Part shown: positions 12,456 to 20,245 of the stretch, in pieces
How positions within the stretch are numbered: the first letter of the stretch is position 1
How the letters are laid out: every line of letters starts with the position of its first letter
Source of the DNA: Candidatus Woesearchaeota archaeon
Lineage (GTDB): Archaea > Nanobdellota > Nanobdellia > Woesearchaeales > UBA12501
Assembly (NCBI GenBank): GCA_014729495.1
Contig: WJJV01000075.1
Location: 1 to 21,948, forward strand
Length of the DNA: 21,948 nucleotides
Direction of reading: 5' to 3'
Notes under the pieces: generated by a model
What the model saw: the letters and a program-made list of their open reading frames with translations, nothing else
The model's database searches: none
Told to the model about the DNA's origin: nothing
Made by a program: the position numbers and the translations under genes

Positions 12456-14471
12456 ATGTATGAGGTTGGAATAACCATAGCCATAAGCATTCTGGCTCTG
12501 ATTTTTGCTGCTATAACAGCATATTTTGTCATGAAGAAAAGCTCAGGAAACAAGAAGACAAAAGAGCTTTCAGCAATGATATACAAAGGTTCAATGACAT
12601 TCCTTAACAAGGAATATAAGGTACTGGCCATATTCATGGTTCTTATGGCAGCGGTACTCTGGTTCTTTATACCTGAAGGCCACAAGCTGGCAATATCTTT
12701 TATCATAGGCGGAATATTCTCTGCGCTTGCAGGAAACATAGGCATGAGGATAGCCACAAAAGCCAATGCAAAGACTGCCTGGGGAGTGAAAAAGTCAGTC
12801 AATGAAGGGCTTGGCATAGCATTCAATTCAGGAGCAGTCATGGGAATGAGTGTTGTAGGACTGGGGCTTCTTGGAGTCACAGCCCTCTACATAATATTCG
12901 GAGATCCTGAGATAATCTATGGCTTTGGTTTCGGAGCATCATCCATTGCCCTGTTCGCAAGGGTTGGAGGTGGAATCTATACAAAAGCTGCTGATGTAGG
13001 AGCAGACCTTGTCGGAAAGGTAGAGGCAGGAATCCCAGAGGATGATCCAAGGAATCCAGCAGTCATAGCAGACAATGTAGGAGACAATGTGGGTGATGTC
13101 GCTGGAATGGGAGCAGACCTTTTCGAGAGCTATGTTGACTCAATAATAGCAGCAATGGTCATAGGAACAACAGCTGTTGTTGCCAAAGAAGGAGCTCTTA
13201 CACTGCCTTTCATAGGCACATTAAGCCTGGGAATGGGAAGCCCTGTGCTTCTGCCGCTAATGCTCGCTGCAGCAGGCATCATAGCTGCTATTATGGGAAC
13301 ATTCTTTGTTAGGGCAAGAAGCAATGGAAGAATACACTCAGCACTCAACAAAGGGATATTCGCAAGCGCGATAATCATGGTGGCATTCGCTTTCCTTCTG
13401 ATAATGTATTATGTCGGAAACATAGGCATATTCTATGCTGCAGTAGCAGGCCTTGCATCAGGAATAGTCATAGGACTGTCAACAGAGTACTACACAGCAA
13501 ATGACAAGAAACCAGCCCAGAAGATAGCTGAAGCCTCAAAGACAGGAGCAGCCACAAACATCATACAGGGGCTTTCCAATGGCATGCTCAGCACAATAAT
13601 ACCTGTTCTTGCTGTTTGCACTGCAATACTCCTCGCTTACCACTTTGGAGGCCTTTACGGCATAGCGATAGCAGCAGTAGGTATGCTCTCAACACTGGGC
13701 ATAACACTCGCAACAGACACCTACGGGCCTGTGGCAGACAATGCAGCAGGCATAGCTGAGATGGCTGGCATGGGAAAAGATGTCAGGGAGAGAGCAGAAG
13801 GCCTTGATGCTGTAGGGAACACTACAGCTGCAATAGGAAAGGGTTTTGCAATAGGATCTGCAGCTCTCACTGCTCTTGCTCTGTTCGTCAGCTACACTCA
13901 GATAACAAACCTTGAGTATATTGATGTAGGCACACCTTCAGTGATTGTTGGATTGTTCCTCGGTGCAGTAATGCCGTTCTTCTTCTCAGCTCTTTCAATG
14001 GAGGCTGTGGGAAAGGCAGCACATGACATGGTAGAGGAAGTGAGAAGGCAGTTCAAGACAATAAAAGGCATTATGAGCGGAAAGGCAAAGCCTGACTATG
14101 AAAGATGCGTTGACATAAGCACTTCAGCAGCTCTAAGGCAGATGATTATACCTGGGGTAGTGACAGTACTTATGCCTATTGTTGTCGGAATGCTGCTTGG
14201 TCCAGAGGCTCTTGGAGGGCTTCTCGCAGGAGCTCTCGCAACAGGATTCCTCATGGCAGTGTTCATGGCCAATGCAGGAGGCTCATGGGACAATGCAAAG
14301 AAGTACATAGAGGAAGGCAACCTTGGAGGCAAGGGATCAGACACCCACAAGGCAGCAGTTGTCGGAGACACAGTTGGAGACCCTTTCAAGGACACAAGCG
14401 GACCGAGCATAAACATACTCATCAAGCTTATGACCATAGTGGCTCTTGTGTTCGTGCCTTTGTTCATCTGA
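12456..14471 (+). CDS. hppA: Membrane-bound ion-pumping pyrophosphatase, K+-dependent type
   Basis: This integral membrane pump hydrolyses pyrophosphate and exports H+ and/or Na+. At 671 aa with about 16 hydrophobic segments it is of typical length. Catalytic motifs are present: DVGADLVGKVE, then DDPRNPAVIADNVGDNVGD, DTYGPVADNAAGIAEM, GGSWDNAKKYIE, and HKAAVVGDTVGDPFKDTSGPS. The determinant segment reads GNTTAAIGKG, with Ala458 where K+-independent enzymes have Lys, so a K+-requiring type is expected. Na+ versus H+ transport cannot be decided from this. It would recover energy from PPi made by tRNA charging and polymerases. The start is supported by a GGGGGTG Shine-Dalgarno. Confidence 0.96.
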   Translation: MYEVGITIAISILALIFAAITAYFVMKKSSGNKKTKELSAMIYKGSMTFLNKEYKVLAIFMVLMAAVLWFFIPEGHKLAISFIIGGIFSALAGNIGMRIATKANAKTAWGVKKSVNEGLGIAFNSGAVMGMSVVGLGLLGVTALYIIFGDPEIIYGFGFGASSIALFARVGGGIYTKAADVGADLVGKVEAGIPEDDPRNPAVIADNVGDNVGDVAGMGADLFESYVDSIIAAMVIGTTAVVAKEGALTLPFIGTLSLGMGSPVLLPLMLAAAGIIAAIMGTFFVRARSNGRIHSALNKGIFASAIIMVAFAFLLIMYYVGNIGIFYAAVAGLASGIVIGLSTEYYTANDKKPAQKIAEASKTGAATNIIQGLSNGMLSTIIPVLAVCTAILLAYHFGGLYGIAIAAVGMLSTLGITLATDTYGPVADNAAGIAEMAGMGKDVRERAEGLDAVGNTTAAIGKGFAIGSAALTALALFVSYTQITNLEYIDVGTPSVIVGLFLGAVMPFFFSALSMEAVGKAAHDMVEEVRRQFKTIKGIMSGKAKPDYERCVDISTSAALRQMIIPGVVTVLMPIVVGMLLGPEALGGLLAGALATGFLMAVFMANAGGSWDNAKKYIEEGNLGGKGSDTHKAAVVGDTVGDPFKDTSGPSINILIKLMTIVALVFVPLFI

Positions 14472-14520
14472 GCTTTACCAAATTTTTATTATTATTTTTA
14501 TTATCCTTATTATCCTTATA
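14472..14520 (+). terminator. T-rich stretch after the pyrophosphatase gene
   Basis: AATTTTTATTATTATTTTTATT just after the stop codon is suited to archaeal oligo-T termination. ATTTTTATT (about 14482-14490) could also act as the TATA box of the next gene, with a start near 14513. Confidence 0.4.
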
Positions 14521-14539
14521 TTATGAGGAGGGGTGCAAA

Positions 14540-14953
14540 ATGAGAAGAATATTTTTGATTATGCTGATGATTCTTATTGCAGGCTGCGCATCAGATCCAG
14601 CAGAGCCTTCTGGACAGGGAGCTGACGATACTCAGACAGAAGATGATCAGTCTGCTGCTGTGCAGGATACTGAATCAGGCAATGAAGCAGAGATTCCTTC
14701 ATCTGATTCAGATAAGATAAGCCTTGAAGAGCTCAGCCAGCACAGTACTGAAGATGACTGCTGGATAGTTTATGAAGGCATGGTGTATGATTTTACAGGC
14801 GCTTCAATGCATCCTAATATGGCCAAGACATTCTACAGCCACTGCGGCCATCCCTCATCATTTGAGGAAGCTGCAAAAGCAAGGCATTCAGGCAGCAGCG
14901 AGGAGAGGGTCTCTCTTTATGGGGATCTGTTAGGAGAGCTTGAGCAGACATAA
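14540..14953 (+). CDS. Cytochrome b5-like heme-binding lipoprotein
   Basis: The 137-aa protein has a lipoprotein signal: MRRIFLIMLMILIAGC with lipobox IAGC and Cys16 as the predicted lipid-attached residue. An acidic, Ser/Gln/Asp-rich linker (about 17-58) follows, then a cytochrome b5-type domain (about 59-133) with the pattern ISLEELSQHSTEDDCWIVYEG and VYDFTG. The two expected heme ligands are His91 (in MHPNM, where the family usually has HPGG) and His116 (ARHSG). It would sit on the outer face of the membrane as an electron carrier or heme holder. A strong GAGGAGGGGTG precedes the ATG; the upstream extension of the frame overlaps hppA and is rejected. Confidence 0.82.
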   Translation: MRRIFLIMLMILIAGCASDPAEPSGQGADDTQTEDDQSAAVQDTESGNEAEIPSSDSDKISLEELSQHSTEDDCWIVYEGMVYDFTGASMHPNMAKTFYSHCGHPSSFEEAAKARHSGSSEERVSLYGDLLGELEQT

Positions 14954-14983
14954 TATCATAACTTTTTATCATTCAAAGCAAAC

Positions 14984-14996
14984 ATTTTTATTTCTT
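14984..14996 (+). promoter_or_regulatory. Probable TATA box of the Nre gene
   Basis: ATTTTTATTTC predicts a start near 15016 and a leader of about 18 nt that includes GGGGGT (15016-15021). The spacing of that motif to the ATG at 15034 is 12 nt, longer than ideal. Confidence 0.4.
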
Positions 14997-15033
14997 ATGT
15001 TACTGATTCTTAAATGGGGGTAACTGATATAAT

Positions 15034-16251
15034 ATGAACATAAGGTGTCTCAGATGCAAGGGCAGGCATCACTGCGGCCGCAGTTTCTGTCCTATACAGG
15101 CAAAGATAGCTGCGCAGAAGAAGGTCAATACTGAAGCAAAGCAGGACTATTTCGGGGAGTCTCCTAATGTGTTTGTGGGGCATTACGGCTATCCTGACCT
15201 CAATGTGGGATTCCTGAATGTTGAGCAGTACAATCAGCATGACAATCCTCTGCTCTGGAGCAGGGAGGATTATGACATCAACAGGATAATAGGGTTGAGG
15301 AGCGAGCTCGTGAACTCAGGATTCAAGGCAAGAGTTACAGATGCAAGGGGATCAGATAAGCTCCTTGAAATGGGAAAGGAGATAGCAATGTCAGTCAGGC
15401 CTGTTGACATGGAGATAAGCCTTGACAAAAAGCCCCAGTTCTCCCTCAACTTCGGCCAGGAGACAGCTCCTTATGGTCCAAGAGTGGGCCTGAAGAGAGC
15501 AGAGATAACAGAGAACCCCCACATACCTTCAAGGGTTGAGAAGGTTGTTGATGATGATGTCAAGGCAACACACGGGCTTAATATGCTCTACAGCAAGGGT
15601 TATGATGAGCATTATCTCACAAAGCTCCTCAGTGTAGGCACCCTTGGAATGAGAAAGAGCAAGAAGATAGTGCCCACAAGGTGGAGCATCACAGCAGTGG
15701 ATGATAATGTATGCAAGAATCTTCTGAAAGGGATCAAGGAAAAGCAGTATCCAGATACAGGATACCTTGCTTATTTTGGAAGCCACCTTGGCAATTATTA
15801 TCTTGTGCTGTTCTTTCCTGATGTCTGGAGCTATGAGCTTTTCGAGACTTATGTAGGCGGAGCTGATTATGAGTGGCCTTTTGCAACAGACCATGAAGGA
15901 TACAATGGAAGGAAAGAGTATGCCCATGCAACAGCAGGAGGATATTATGCAGCAAGGCTTGCTGTTGCTGAGAAACTGAGCGAGATCAAGAGGCAAGGAA
16001 GCTGTCTATGCCTGAGATTCATAACAAACGAGTACTGGGCACCTCTTGGCGTGTGGGTAGTGCGTGAGGCTACAAGAAATGCAATGGCCTCAAAGCCCAT
16101 TGAGTTCGGATCAAAGGAGCTGATGCTTGAGTATGCAAGGCATCTTGTGAAGAAGAAGTTTGGATACAATCTGGACAATATCTTGGGAAAGAGTATTCTT
16201 CTGAGAAACCTCAATTCACAGATGAAGTTAAACAAATATCTTCACCATTAA
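15034..16251 (+). CDS. nreA: Archaeal Nre-family DNA repair protein
   Basis: Nre proteins are archaeal DNA-repair factors that work with PCNA. This 405-aa protein has the family layout: an N-terminal zinc-binding cluster (Cys5, Cys8, Cys14, Cys19 in CLRCKGRHHCGRSFC), then the large conserved body with FVGHYGYPDLNVG, ARGSDKLLEM, YGPRVGLKRAEITENP, VPTRWSITAVDD and EYWAPLGVWVVREATRNAM. The C-terminal tail has QMKLNKYL (residues 396-403), a PIP-box-like QxxLxxY. NreA versus NreB is not certain; the symbol is the closest match. The last 24 bp overlap tail-to-tail with the membrane-protein gene on the other strand. Confidence 0.9.
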   Translation: MNIRCLRCKGRHHCGRSFCPIQAKIAAQKKVNTEAKQDYFGESPNVFVGHYGYPDLNVGFLNVEQYNQHDNPLLWSREDYDINRIIGLRSELVNSGFKARVTDARGSDKLLEMGKEIAMSVRPVDMEISLDKKPQFSLNFGQETAPYGPRVGLKRAEITENPHIPSRVEKVVDDDVKATHGLNMLYSKGYDEHYLTKLLSVGTLGMRKSKKIVPTRWSITAVDDNVCKNLLKGIKEKQYPDTGYLAYFGSHLGNYYLVLFFPDVWSYELFETYVGGADYEWPFATDHEGYNGRKEYAHATAGGYYAARLAVAEKLSEIKRQGSCLCLRFITNEYWAPLGVWVVREATRNAMASKPIEFGSKELMLEYARHLVKKKFGYNLDNILGKSILLRNLNSQMKLNKYLHH

Positions 16252-17244
16252 TGCAGCGATTATAGCCCCGTTCACAATCTCCATTATCCATGCCGGCAGG
16301 AACTTCTTTTTCTTGTAGTAATGGTATGCTATCAGAGGCGACTGCACAAGCAGGACCACTCCATAAGATATGAGATACACTGCTATGAGGCTGCCGAAGA
16401 AGATGAATATTCCGAGGTTGAATGCATAGTAGAATATCTTCTGCAGGGTCTTTGCCCCATGGGTTGCCTTGAAGACGAGCTGGGCAACTGCATTGTATGT
16501 GAGGACTATGGCAAGAAGTGTGAACAGGCTTGTTGAATCAAGGTACACAAGCACAATATCCGCCACTGCAACACCTATCTGCACATAATGATTCCTGAGG
16601 AATGTCTTCTCAAGCCCTTTTGAGACTGATATTATTGATCTTGAAACTGCTGGAATGAGCTTTACACTGAGTATCAGCAGATATAATCCTGCAAGGAAGT
16701 ATATCTCTTCCCTGCTCGGAGATGTGAGGAACACCATAAGGTCTACGAAGAACAGAGTCCACAAAGACCTCTCAAGAAGGGTTGATGTGAAAAGATATTT
16801 TCTGAGCAGGTCAAGGAATGCATTATGCTTGTTGGATGATCCTTTGCCGTATCCGTATCTCATCTTAGAATATGCAAACCATATGTTGACCATGAGGAAT
16901 GGCACTACCAGAGCAGTGTATGATGTTGTCTTGACAGTATTGAAGAATCCCAGAGCAAAACCTTTTGTTATCTGGAAGAATATCAGTATGAAGTGCCCGT
17001 AGATAAATAAAGGATTATAGCTGACTGACTTTATGTATTCCCACTGGCCCATTAGGCTTAGATGAGGGAAATGAGAAGGGTCAAGATTGAAGTTCGCAAG
17101 CCCTGCAAGAGAGAGAGCAGTCAGTACAAGGACAATATACTCAATATTCTCAGCAAGAGTGAAGATGAGGAACTCAACATTGAGCTTCTCGAAGTTGGGA
17201 TTGTTCTTTAATGAGTTATACCTCTTTTCAAGATGCTTCTTCAT
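16228..17244 (-). CDS. Polytopic membrane protein of unknown function
   Basis: The 338 aa contain about seven or eight hydrophobic helices spread over residues 35-335, with a basic N-terminus (MKKHLEKRYNSLKNN) and a short basic loop KMRYGYGKGSSNKH near 130. I do not recognise the family and see no catalytic motif. A possible TATA-like ATTAAAAA near 17264-17272 would give an almost leaderless mRNA. Its start is 39 bp after the stop of the small zinc protein on the same strand, so the two may be co-transcribed. The 3' end overlaps the Nre gene by 24 bp. Confidence 0.75.
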   Translation of the reverse strand: MKKHLEKRYNSLKNNPNFEKLNVEFLIFTLAENIEYIVLVLTALSLAGLANFNLDPSHFPHLSLMGQWEYIKSVSYNPLFIYGHFILIFFQITKGFALGFFNTVKTTSYTALVVPFLMVNIWFAYSKMRYGYGKGSSNKHNAFLDLLRKYLFTSTLLERSLWTLFFVDLMVFLTSPSREEIYFLAGLYLLILSVKLIPAVSRSIISVSKGLEKTFLRNHYVQIGVAVADIVLVYLDSTSLFTLLAIVLTYNAVAQLVFKATHGAKTLQKIFYYAFNLGIFIFFGSLIAVYLISYGVVLLVQSPLIAYHYYKKKKFLPAWIMEIVNGAIIAALMVKIFV

Positions 17245-17283
17245 GACATCCTAGAAAATCACTTGTTTTTTAATGCTTTTGGT

Positions 17284-17415
17284 TCACTTCTCTTCGAATC
17301 TCTCAGAGCACTCAGCAGAGCAGAAATAGATCTCTTCATCACTGGGATCACCGATAGCAAGAAACTCCTTACCGCATACCTCACACTTTACTATCTTTTC
17401 TGTGAGAAAATCCAT
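17284..17415 (-). CDS. 43-aa TRASH-like zinc-binding protein
   Basis: The minus-strand frame encodes 43 residues starting MDFLTEKIVKCEVCGKEF and ending FCSAECSERFEEK. The Cys pattern is C-x2-C (residues 11, 14), then 17 residues, then C-x3-C (32, 36). With the preceding aromatic residues (YFCSAEC) this matches the treble-clef-like TRASH/YHS group of small metal-binding modules, which occur in metal sensors and chaperones. The sequence GGGGTGCAGGTA just before the ATG gives a moderate ribosome site. AT-rich TATA candidates lie at 17453-17463 and 17474-17485. It is shorter than usual ORF cut-offs and easily missed. It is followed after 39 bp by the membrane-protein gene. Confidence 0.75.
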   Translation of the reverse strand: MDFLTEKIVKCEVCGKEFLAIGDPSDEEIYFCSAECSERFEEK

Positions 17416-17452
17416 TACCTGCACCCCATAGATATAAGTCTGAACGACCTTT

Positions 17453-17463
17453 GATTATATATG
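17453..17463 (-). promoter_or_regulatory. Probable TATA box of the TRASH-like gene
   Basis: CCATATATAATC on the minus strand predicts a start near 17431 and a leader of about 16 nt, which would include GGGGTG upstream of the ATG at 17415. A second candidate (ATTTATATAT, 17474-17485) lies further upstream. Confidence 0.45.
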
Positions 17464-17490
17464 GAAATGGCATATGGATATATAAATATT

Positions 17491-17505
17491 GTGCTTGAAG
17501 AGCAC
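17491..17505 (-). terminator. Small hairpin downstream of alaS
   Basis: GTGCT-TGAAG-AGCAC forms a 5-bp stem and is followed on the minus strand by AATATTTATATA. It lies 14 bp after the AlaRS stop codon. It may help end the alaS transcript; there is no strong T-run. Confidence 0.3.
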
Positions 17506-17518
17506 CTTATCCAGCTCA

Positions 17519-20032
17519 TTATTTGGATGCTTCATCAACCTCTTTCCTGAACCTTGTCAGGGTCTTGATGATGTTCTCTGGCTGGGTTCTTAGTATGTCA
17601 GCTGTCTTTGCAGCAATATCTCCTTCAAACCTGTCAGTCCTGCACAGTTCTGTTGAGTCAACCTTCTTCTTTTTCTTTACAACCTTCTTCCAGAGCTTGA
17701 AGAGCTCTTCAGCCCTGCATGGTACCTGGTCAATATCACATCCAAGGATAGCAGCTGCCTGCTCAACTATCTGCTCTTCCTCTTTCTCCTCTTTCTTCGC
17801 TGCCTTTCCTGAGACAAAGGTTATCCTCACAATTCCGTCCTGGATCTTGTTTGTCTTTATGATCTTTATCTCTCCTGTCTCTCCTGTATTGTTCAGATGA
17901 GTGCCTCCGCATGCCTCGACATCAACCTCAGGAATTTCAACAACCCTTATCATCTTTCCTGGCACAGCGCCTCCCTGATATATTGCCATTCCATACTTCT
18001 TCTCTGCCTCTTCTCTTGGAAGGAAGAACTTCCTTATCGGAAGATTCTCTTTCACTATCTTGTTTGCCCCATCCTCTATCATCTTGAGCTCCTCATCAGT
18101 GAGGCTCTGGTAATGGGTTATGTCAAGGTGCGCTTTCTCCTCTGTCTTCTTTGCTCCTGCCTGGTTCACATGCTTTCCCAGCACCCTTCTTGCAGCGACA
18201 TTCACTATATGGGTTGCTGTGTGGTGCTGGCTCAGCTGCTTCCTTGACTCAAATTCTATCTCTCCTTTTACATGATCGCCCTCGCTGAAAGAGGGATTGT
18301 TCTCCATGACATGCACTATCCTGCCTCCCTGCTTGAACACATCAATAAATCTCTCTCCATTAAGCGTTCCTCTGTCATGAAGCTGGCCTCCTGAGGTGGG
18401 ATATGCTGCTGTCTGGTCAAGCACGACATTATTCCCTATTATCTTCAGCACAACTGCTTCAAACTCGATGCAGCAGTAATCATCATGGTATAATGCAACA
18501 GTATCTGGTATGCCTTCTAGTGGAAGCTTCTCCTCTTTCTCAGTTGCATGCTCCTGCTCCTTTCTCTGGTGCAGTTCAGCCACATTGGCATAGAAGTCCT
18601 CTGGCACATCAACTCTCTTTCCGAGCTTCTTTGCCTCTTCCCTTATTATCTCAGGGCTTATTCCCTGGCTGTCATAGAGCTCAAGGAATTTCTTCTCCTC
18701 TATCTTCTCGTCCTTTTCTATAATCCCCTTGACAATGCTGTTTGTCTTCTGCTTTGTCGCCTCATACTTGTTCTTCTCAACATCAAGGATATTCTCGACT
18801 GCATCAAGGTTCTCAGAAAGCTCTGGAAACAATGGCTTGAGGTAGTCAGCATGCCATCTCGCAACTTCTGGCAGGTATATGTTCCAGTCATGCCTGTCAA
18901 TCAATGAAAGAGCTCTCCTGAGTATTACCCTCAGATTATACCCTCCGCCTACATTGGATGGAAGAGCTCCGTCGCTGAGTGCGAAAAGAAGGCTTCTTGT
19001 ATGCTCTCCTATTGAATATAGCGCTGCAAGAGGAAGTATCTTGTCCCTCAGCTCTTTGACATCCACTCCTACTTTGCCTGCCACCTCCTGCCAGGTCTTG
19101 TTTATGTCCTCAACCTCATCCACATTCAGGTAGGATGAGTAAGGAAGGAACCTCTTCATTATATCATTATCAACCTTTATGCCAGTAGCATTGTAGAGCT
19201 TCTTGCACACTGTGGGAAATGTAGTCTCGTATGAAGTGCTTTTTCCCAGAGTGAACCATGCATTCCTCTCATGGCCCATTCCCATGTCAAGAACCTTGAG
19301 GTTCAGCTCCTTTGGTCCGGATGGAGTGACCTCATACATCATGTAGACCTGGTTGCCCAGTTCCAATCCTCTTGAGAAGAATTCCATGCACGGCCCGAAG
19401 TTCCCTCCTCCAGCCCATGCATCCTCATGGAATGTTATCTCCTTGTTGGGAAGGCCTATGCCCTGCTTGAGCCAGTTGTGGATGTCCCTGAAGTACTTTG
19501 CCTGGTTCCATTCCTCTGGAGGCACGAATGTGTGCTGGCCTATCATCACAAATCCTGTATAATGCGCTCCTGTAATGCCCACATTGTCTATATCATTGAA
19601 CCTCAGGCAGAACTGAGGCACAACAAGAGGATTTGCCGGAGGCTTTACCTCTCCAGATACAACATATGGCTGGAAGTCATAGATGGATGCCTGCACAAAA
19701 TCAGCATCATCCCTCCACCTAGCAACAACAGGATATCTTTCTATTGGGGTATATCCCCACTTCTTGAAAAGCTGGGAGAACCTCTTCCAGACCTCAATGT
19801 AATCAAGCTTGTTCTTTGCAGGAGTTCCTTCAAAGAACCTGAATCCTCCAGAGCATGCAGGATCTCCGCAGTGATCCTGATCAGGATTCACTGTCCAGAA
19901 TGATGTTCCGCAGTTGCTGCACTGCTTTCTCTCAAAACCCTCTTCCTTGAGAACACTTGTAGCATAGTACTTATCAGGATCTGCACTGGCTTTCTTCTTG
20001 AAGTCCTTCTTTATCTCCTTGTCTGTTGGCAT
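17519..20032 (-). CDS. alaS: Alanyl-tRNA synthetase, archaeal type, apparently lacking the C-Ala domain
   Basis: This enzyme charges tRNA-Ala and edits mischarged Ser/Gly. The 837-aa chain has the archaeal N-terminal zinc cluster (CSNCGTSFW...CGDPAC, about residues 38-60) and the class II catalytic core, with RWRDDADFVQASIYDFQP and AWAGGGNFGPCMEFFSRG. The tRNA-recognition helical region includes SIGEHTRSLLFALSDGALPSNVGGGYNLRVILRRAL. The editing domain has the zinc ligands HHTATH (about 602-607) and CGGTH (about 705-710). After editing it ends with two short helical units (EQAAAILGCDIDQVP and ADILRTQPENIIKTLTRF). No DHHA1/C-Ala domain follows, so it is shorter than typical archaeal AlaRS of about 900 aa. 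A TATA box gives a leaderless mRNA starting at 20032. Confidence 0.96.
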   Translation of the reverse strand: MPTDKEIKKDFKKKASADPDKYYATSVLKEEGFERKQCSNCGTSFWTVNPDQDHCGDPACSGGFRFFEGTPAKNKLDYIEVWKRFSQLFKKWGYTPIERYPVVARWRDDADFVQASIYDFQPYVVSGEVKPPANPLVVPQFCLRFNDIDNVGITGAHYTGFVMIGQHTFVPPEEWNQAKYFRDIHNWLKQGIGLPNKEITFHEDAWAGGGNFGPCMEFFSRGLELGNQVYMMYEVTPSGPKELNLKVLDMGMGHERNAWFTLGKSTSYETTFPTVCKKLYNATGIKVDNDIMKRFLPYSSYLNVDEVEDINKTWQEVAGKVGVDVKELRDKILPLAALYSIGEHTRSLLFALSDGALPSNVGGGYNLRVILRRALSLIDRHDWNIYLPEVARWHADYLKPLFPELSENLDAVENILDVEKNKYEATKQKTNSIVKGIIEKDEKIEEKKFLELYDSQGISPEIIREEAKKLGKRVDVPEDFYANVAELHQRKEQEHATEKEEKLPLEGIPDTVALYHDDYCCIEFEAVVLKIIGNNVVLDQTAAYPTSGGQLHDRGTLNGERFIDVFKQGGRIVHVMENNPSFSEGDHVKGEIEFESRKQLSQHHTATHIVNVAARRVLGKHVNQAGAKKTEEKAHLDITHYQSLTDEELKMIEDGANKIVKENLPIRKFFLPREEAEKKYGMAIYQGGAVPGKMIRVVEIPEVDVEACGGTHLNNTGETGEIKIIKTNKIQDGIVRITFVSGKAAKKEEKEEEQIVEQAAAILGCDIDQVPCRAEELFKLWKKVVKKKKKVDSTELCRTDRFEGDIAAKTADILRTQPENIIKTLTRFRKEVDEASK

Positions 20033-20054
20033 GATTATTCGGTTTCCAGCTTTC

Positions 20055-20064
20055 TATATATATT
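20055..20064 (-). promoter_or_regulatory. TATA box of alaS
   Basis: AATATATATAG on the minus strand is centred about 27 nt before the ATG at 20032 and predicts a leaderless alaS mRNA. Confidence 0.65.
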
Positions 20065-20149
20065 TTTTCATATTTTAGATAACAATGAAGCTCATTCATG
20101 CTTCATTCCTCTCATGACCCTCATCAGAATCAAAAAAGCCTTAAAAAAC

Positions 20150-20171
20150 AAGTATTATACATATAATACTT
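20150..20171. promoter_or_regulatory. 22-bp perfect inverted repeat upstream of the antiporter gene
   Basis: AAGTATTATA (20150-20159) and its exact reverse complement (20162-20171) flank a central CA. The palindrome lies between the divergent alaS and antiporter promoters, 75 bp before the antiporter ATG. Its size and symmetry suit a dimeric repressor or activator site. It is AT-rich, so chance or a cruciform are alternatives. Confidence 0.4.
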
Positions 20172-20213
20172 TGGTTATATTTAAGAATAGGCATCTAAAT
20201 CCATATACAAAAA

Positions 20214-20223
20214 GATATTTTAT
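20214..20223 (+). promoter_or_regulatory. TATA box of the antiporter gene
   Basis: AGATATTTTA is centred about 27 nt before the ATG at 20246 and predicts a nearly leaderless mRNA. A further TATA-like GGTTATATTTAAG lies at about 20173-20185. Confidence 0.5.
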
Positions 20224-20245
20224 GATTCCAGAGTGGTTATAAAAA

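Noticed and set aside
12196..12474. 92-codon frame in the repeat region
   Set aside because: It is composed of repeat DNA plus the pyrophosphatase promoter and overlaps the hppA start; no protein-like pattern.
14285..14539. Upstream extension of the cytochrome b5-like frame
   Set aside because: It overlaps hppA in another frame; the lipoprotein signal and Shine-Dalgarno define the start at 14540.
17519..20032. Plus-strand frames antisense to alaS
   Set aside because: They are shadows of the AlaRS coding sequence and show no independent motifs or promoters.
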